From Chloroflexota bacterium (GTDB lineage Bacteria > Chloroflexota > Anaerolineae > Anaerolineales > DRMV01), in the NCBI GenBank assembly GCA_013153335.1, contig JAADEP010000013.1:1-25633 (forward strand): DNA of 25,633 nucleotides, in the 5' to 3' direction. The notes beneath the pieces are model-generated. The model saw only the letters and a list, made by a program, of their open reading frames with translations. It was not told where the DNA came from and did not search any database. The position numbers were made by a program, and so were the translations under genes. Below are positions 22,051 through 25,633 of the stretch, one piece after another (the first letter of the stretch is position 1; each line of letters begins with the position of its first letter).

Positions 22051-22882
22051 GCCCACCATCGATTTGGCCGGAACCGCGGCCGCGATGGCGGCTCAAACCA
22101 TCGTGGCCGCGACCATGCAGGCCGTGGCCACGCCGACGCGGACCGCGGAGCCGGCGCCCCTCGCCTCGCCGACCCCGGGGCCTGGGGCTACCCCGACCGT
22201 ACGGGCCACCCCGCACGCGGCCCAGGTCAGCCCCACGGCCCGCGCGACCTTGTCCCCCACGCCCAACCCAACCCCGCGCGGGTTGGCAGGCCGCGCCACC
22301 GGGAACGTCAATTGCCGCATCGGCCCAGGGAGTTGGTATCCGATCGTGACCTTGCTCCACGCGGGCGACCCGGTTACGGTGCTCGGTCAAGCCACGGTCG
22401 AGGGCACGCGGTTCGTGCAAGTGCGCGAACCCACTACGGGCGACATCTGCTGGGCCCTGGCTCGTTTCATCGCCCTGACCGAGGGTTCGCTCGACGCGGT
22501 ACCCCTCGCGGCCACACCGCCCGCGCTCCCGGCCGCGTTTTCCCTCACCTACGCGGGGCGCTATCGCTGCGGCGCCGCGCACGTGGGCGTGACGTTCTCT
22601 ATCATCAACCGAGGAACAGTGCCCATTGAATCGGGCGAGCTTCGAGTGCAATCTACCAACGGGGTTGTGAGCGAACGGTTCGATGAGCGTTTTTTCTGGG
22701 GATTGGACTGCGCGCGGCAGGGCCATTATGACCGCTTTCTACCCGGCGAAACCGGCATGATCACCGTGCGAGATCTCAACCCAGGCTCGGACACGCTCTA
22801 CATCCGCGCGCGCATGTGCACCGAGGATTATCTGCAGGGCGATTGCTTCGAGCGGGATATTGTGCTCCCGGTCGAACCCTAA
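21953..22882 (+). CDS. SH3-domain lipoprotein with Thr/Pro-rich linker
   Basis: This 309-residue protein has a lipoprotein-type signal (GSGC, Cys28; the -3 position is not canonical). An Ala/Thr region and a Thr/Pro-rich linker (about 58-109) follow. A bacterial SH3 domain spans about 111-175 (NVNCRIGPGSWYPIV, GDPVTVLGQ, DICWALARFI). The C-terminal domain (about 197-307) is beta-rich and contains four cysteines, probably Ig-like. SH3 domains of this type often bind cell-wall peptides. I start it at 21953 because GGGAG is 6 nt upstream; ATG 21947 is also in frame. It overlaps the previous gene by 98 bp. Confidence 0.82.
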   Translation: MSRIRARKSTFLLSLIWGLSALLSGSGCQASPKPTIDLAGTAAAMAAQTIVAATMQAVATPTRTAEPAPLASPTPGPGATPTVRATPHAAQVSPTARATLSPTPNPTPRGLAGRATGNVNCRIGPGSWYPIVTLLHAGDPVTVLGQATVEGTRFVQVREPTTGDICWALARFIALTEGSLDAVPLAATPPALPAAFSLTYAGRYRCGAAHVGVTFSIINRGTVPIESGELRVQSTNGVVSERFDERFFWGLDCARQGHYDRFLPGETGMITVRDLNPGSDTLYIRARMCTEDYLQGDCFERDIVLPVEP

Positions 22883-22971
22883 TCCCGCAAACGCGCGTGG
22901 TCCACGCGGCCAGGTCATCCTAAACCCTTTGTTTTTTGCAGGAAGGGGAACCTCGGATGCGGCCCGGTGGG

Positions 22972-23454
22972 TCACGGCGCGGGCGGCGTGGGGGTCAACG
23001 GGAGCACCTGGAGGAAATCCTGCACGGCCCAACCCCGCCGAGATTCGGCATAGGGCGCGGCCAAATACCACCACACGTGGCCGTCGGCCTCAACCGGGCC
23101 ATCCACCACCCGAAAGACTTCGGTTTCGCGGGCCAAAAAGAGAACCCGGCGTTGCAAGCCAGGTCCTTCACGCACGCGCAGCCCCAGACCCTGGGTGCCC
23201 TGCACCTGCACGAATTGCCCCACCGCGATGCCGCCGGTCTCGCGCGTGGAACGGCTCGGGGTGAAGGTCGGGCTCGGCCATGGAGTCGGGGTTAAGGTTG
23301 GGGTGGAACTCGGGCGAAGGAGCAGATGTAGAACTACGGTGGGTGTACGGTTGTAGGTTCGGTGCGGTGGCCCGCCCAGGATCAGCCATCCCCCGAGCAG
23401 CCACAGCAATGCCGCGGCGAGCAACACGCCCAGGCTGGCTTTAAGGCGATCCAC
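22972..23454 (-). CDS. Membrane-anchored SH3-domain protein
   Basis: This 160-residue protein has one N-terminal membrane helix (about 7-27), a Thr/Pro/Ser-rich linker (about 48-70) and a single bacterial SH3 domain (about 76-151; GLRVREGPGLQRRVLFLARET, GHVWWYLA, GWAVQDFLQ), ending in a Pro-rich tail. The start is GTG with GGAGGTG about 4 nt upstream, and it overlaps the end of the amidohydrolase gene by 14 bp. The order helix, linker, SH3 suggests a cell-surface binding role. It converges with the SH3 lipoprotein gene on the other strand. Confidence 0.82.
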   Translation of the reverse strand: MDRLKASLGVLLAAALLWLLGGWLILGGPPHRTYNRTPTVVLHLLLRPSSTPTLTPTPWPSPTFTPSRSTRETGGIAVGQFVQVQGTQGLGLRVREGPGLQRRVLFLARETEVFRVVDGPVEADGHVWWYLAAPYAESRRGWAVQDFLQVLPLTPTPPAP

Positions 23455-24625
23455 CCAGCACCTCCAACGCGGCCGCGGTCATGAGCGCGGTGGCTCGCGG
23501 GAGTACGTCTTCATCGTCGAAGTCGAACCGGGGATGATGGTGCGGCGCGTTCAACCCCCGGTCGGGGTTGGCTGAACCGACGAAGAAATAACACCCCGGC
23601 ACCCGAGCCAGGACCAGCGCCATATCCTCAGAGCCCATGGTGCGATGATCGGTGAGCACGTTCATCTCGGGCCACACGCGCGCGCCAGCCTGTTGGGCTC
23701 GCGCGCAAACCTCGGGGTCGTTGATCAAGGGCGGCACTTGGTCGTGAAAGCTCACATCCGCTTGAACCTCAAAAGCCTGGCTGACCGACTGCGCGACCGT
23801 GCGCACCCGCTGTTCGAGCAAGCGCAACGTCTCAGCCTGAAACGCGCGCAGCGTCCCTTCGAGGGTCGCGGTCTCGGGGATTACGTTGGGCGCGTGGCCC
23901 GCGTGCACCGCGCCCACGCTCAACACACCCGCTTCCTGGGCCGGCACGTTGCGGCTGACGATGGTGTGCAGCGCGGTGATGACGTGCCCGGCCGCGAGCA
24001 CGGGGTCGCGGGTCGTGTGAGGGATGGCGCCATGGCCTCCCCGGCCCTGTAAGACAACTCGAAACATGCTCGCGCCCGCCATGGCCGGCCCGGGGGTATA
24101 GCCCACCCAGCCCACGGGCCAACCGTTCCACAAGTGCAGGCCCAGCGCGTAATCCGGCCGCGGGTTCTCGAGCACGCCGGCTTCGATCATGCGCGCCGCG
24201 CCGCCCAGGCCCTCTTCCGCAGGCTGAAACATGAACTTGACCCGCCCCGGCCACGTGTCCCGCCGCGCGGCCAGCAGCTGCGCGACACCCAGGCCGATGG
24301 CCATGTGGCCATCGTGGCCGCACGCGTGCATAACGCCGGGGTTCTGCGACGCGTAGGCCGCGCCGGTCTCTTCCTGAATCGGCAGCGCGTCCATGTCAAA
24401 GCGCAAGAGCACGGTCGGCCCTGGGCCCGAACCTTCGGCCACGGCAACGACCCCGGTTTCGGCAACGCCGGTCTGCACCTGGTATCCCAACGCCCGCAGA
24501 TGCTGGGCGATGATGCGCGCGCTGCGATGCTCTTGAAAGCCAAGCTCGGGGTGTTGGTGGAAGTCCCGCCGCCACGCGACCAGGCGCGGCCGGAGGGCAA
24601 AAGCGTCTTTCATCAAGGGATGCAT
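23441..24625 (-). CDS. M20-family amidohydrolase (peptidase M20D type)
   Basis: This 394-residue metallo-enzyme should cleave an N-acyl amino acid or similar amide. M20D markers are present: RRDFHQHPELGFQE (19-32), FDMDALPI (76-83), HACGHDGHMA (100-109, with Cys102 and His104 as metal ligands), PAEEG (135-139, catalytic Glu), LHLWNGWP (163-170), and the C-terminal NAPHHHPRFDFD metal His. Substrates in the family include hippurate, indole-acetyl amino acids and N-acetyl-diaminopimelate; the choice cannot be made here. GGAGGTG lies 4 nt before the ATG. It lies between GH25 and SH3 genes on the same strand, which would fit a peptidoglycan link, but this is only context. Confidence 0.93.
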   Translation of the reverse strand: MHPLMKDAFALRPRLVAWRRDFHQHPELGFQEHRSARIIAQHLRALGYQVQTGVAETGVVAVAEGSGPGPTVLLRFDMDALPIQEETGAAYASQNPGVMHACGHDGHMAIGLGVAQLLAARRDTWPGRVKFMFQPAEEGLGGAARMIEAGVLENPRPDYALGLHLWNGWPVGWVGYTPGPAMAGASMFRVVLQGRGGHGAIPHTTRDPVLAAGHVITALHTIVSRNVPAQEAGVLSVGAVHAGHAPNVIPETATLEGTLRAFQAETLRLLEQRVRTVAQSVSQAFEVQADVSFHDQVPPLINDPEVCARAQQAGARVWPEMNVLTDHRTMGSEDMALVLARVPGCYFFVGSANPDRGLNAPHHHPRFDFDDEDVLPRATALMTAAALEVLGGSP

Positions 24626-24785
24626 GCTTCACCTCCGCGGGGCCCCAGCTCCTTGGAAAACGCCACGGCCCATCACGCTGACCTCGGGCGAGCGAAGACG
24701 CGTCAGCCCCGGCTCAAAGCTCGCGCGAGCCAGGCTCATTCCCCAAGGGACGAGCGGCTCGCCGGCCCGGGCCTAAGCCTCCGCG

Positions 24786-25628
24786 CTACGCGGGCTCGGT
24801 GTAGTAGAGCGAGATCCAGCGGTCTTTGCCGATGCGCCCCCAGCCGTTGCGAGTTTCGTAAACGGTCACGATCTCCCCACGCGTGAGGATGCCGACGATC
24901 GCGTATTGCGTGCCGGGCCCTGAGCGCACCCGCAAGCGGTAGGCGGTCACCACCCGCCGCTCGCCTGTGGGCTCGGGCGCGGGCGCGGTACCGCCGACGC
25001 GCTCGAGCCGGCCGCAGCGCCACCACGCCGCCCGGCCCCAATCCATGCCGATGAAGGAGATCAGGTCTTCGAGCGAGCCGTTGAACACGTTGAGGTCAAT
25101 GTATTTGGACTTCGCGCCGTATTGCGCGCCCGGGCCGGTCGCGCTGTATTGCCAGAAGGTCCAGCGGTCCCAGCCTCGCGGCACCGAAGGCGCGGGCACA
25201 TCGTAGTGCGCGATCCACAACGGCCAGGGCTTGGGCGGCGGGCCCAAGGCCGCGATGTAACCCGGGCTGGTGTATAGAATCGGAACCCGGCCATCCAAGG
25301 CCTGAACGCGGTCCATAAACCGTTGCACATGCGCCCACGTGGTGCGCCCGCGTTCCAGGTCGAGGACCATAGGCAGCTCTCCGCGATCATGGGGCGGCAG
25401 CGCGCGCACGAAAAAATCGGCCTGTGCGACCGGGTCGTACGCGGTGTCATAGAAGTGGTACGCGCCCCGCAGGACCAGCCCGCGGCTCTGTTCCCAATTG
25501 CGGCGGAACTGGGGATCGACGATGTTGATCCCCTGGGTGGCCTTGATAAAGGCGAACCAAACGCCCTGCCGGGCCGCTTGGAGCCAATCCATCTCGCCTT
25601 GCCATTTGCTCACGTCAACGCCGAGCAC
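24786..25628 (-). CDS. GH25 lysozyme-like muramidase with C-terminal SH3 domain (5' end may lie outside window)
   Basis: The visible 280 residues form a glycoside hydrolase family 25 domain (about 1-200) and a bacterial SH3 domain (about 215-278). GH25 motifs are GVDVSKWQG (3-11), AFIKATQG, RGAYHFYD (54-61) and the catalytic LDLE (89-92; Asp90, Glu92). Such enzymes cut the sugar backbone of peptidoglycan. The GTG at 25628 is the only start candidate seen, but the frame stays open to the window edge, no ribosome binding site fits in the remaining 5 bases, and no signal peptide precedes the domain; the true start may lie upstream. Confidence 0.88.
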   Translation of the reverse strand: MLGVDVSKWQGEMDWLQAARQGVWFAFIKATQGINIVDPQFRRNWEQSRGLVLRGAYHFYDTAYDPVAQADFFVRALPPHDRGELPMVLDLERGRTTWAHVQRFMDRVQALDGRVPILYTSPGYIAALGPPPKPWPLWIAHYDVPAPSVPRGWDRWTFWQYSATGPGAQYGAKSKYIDLNVFNGSLEDLISFIGMDWGRAAWWRCGRLERVGGTAPAPEPTGERRVVTAYRLRVRSGPGTQYAIVGILTRGEIVTVYETRNGWGRIGKDRWISLYYTEPA

Positions 25629-25633
25629 TCGGT

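Noticed and set aside
22883..22971. Terminator between the converging SH3 genes
   Set aside because: A short palindrome (CGCGTGGTCCACGCG, 22895-22909) exists, but the T tract is about 20 nt further on and the loop would be only 1-3 nt.
24626..24785. Small gene between the GH25 and M20 genes
   Set aside because: No frame with a start, ribosome binding site and plausible protein was found in these 160 bases; the stretch looks like plain intergenic DNA.

Overview
This 25.6-kb window is bacterial, GC-rich and gene-dense, with 26 protein-coding genes that I can support. I see no rRNA, tRNA, insertion sequence, phage gene or CRISPR array. The most likely source is a Chloroflexota lineage close to Anaerolineae. 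The reasons are Thr/Pro-rich linkers in exported proteins, bacterial SH3 lipoproteins, an ArgC/LysY-type reductase close to the LysW-dependent branch, a Hanks-type kinase with an HGD catalytic loop, and GC-rich hairpin repeats between genes. This is an inference from style; no marker in the window proves it.

Layout. 1-2520 is all on the minus strand: the start of a polytopic membrane protein, a mono-haem cytochrome c lipoprotein, and an ArgC/LysY reductase. A divergent control region (2521-2790) separates these from a plus-strand run of a TetR-like regulator, mutM/fpg, a single-pass protein of unknown function and an SLC13-type permease with TrkA-C domains (2791-6726). Converging on that run is a minus-strand series, memo-like protein > CNNM/CorC-type CBS protein > rsgA > radA (11585 to 6794). 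Two perfect parS-type centromere sites lie between rsgA and radA.

11586-12520 and 15062-15569 are long gene-free stretches that carry two clusters of the same hairpin repeat family. Between them lie rpsF-ssb-rpsR, a strong terminator and an anchored parvulin-type foldase. After the second cluster come a Ser/Thr kinase (possibly leaderless, with an internal start for a 40-residue membrane peptide), rpe, a TerC-family membrane protein and a terminator. Then follow a metallo-beta-lactamase-fold protein with altered metal motifs and a tightly coupled series: small unknown protein > mutY > pcm > PstS-like lipoprotein > SH3 lipoprotein. The right end is minus strand again: a GH25 lysozyme with an SH3 domain (open at the edge), an M20 amidohydrolase and a membrane-anchored SH3 protein.

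How the genes fit together. MutM and MutY cover two steps of 8-oxoguanine repair, and Pcm repairs isoaspartyl damage in proteins. RadA, Ssb and the parS sites belong to recombination, replication and segregation. RpsF, RpsR and RsgA belong to the small ribosomal subunit. The parS pair together with rpsF-ssb-rpsR suggests an origin-proximal location. The right end is a cell-envelope group. The observations most worth following are the parS pair, the two repeat clusters (one bounded by a 23-bp direct repeat), the internal start in the kinase gene, the degenerate MBL-fold protein, and the MutY with a nearly intact Nudix box.
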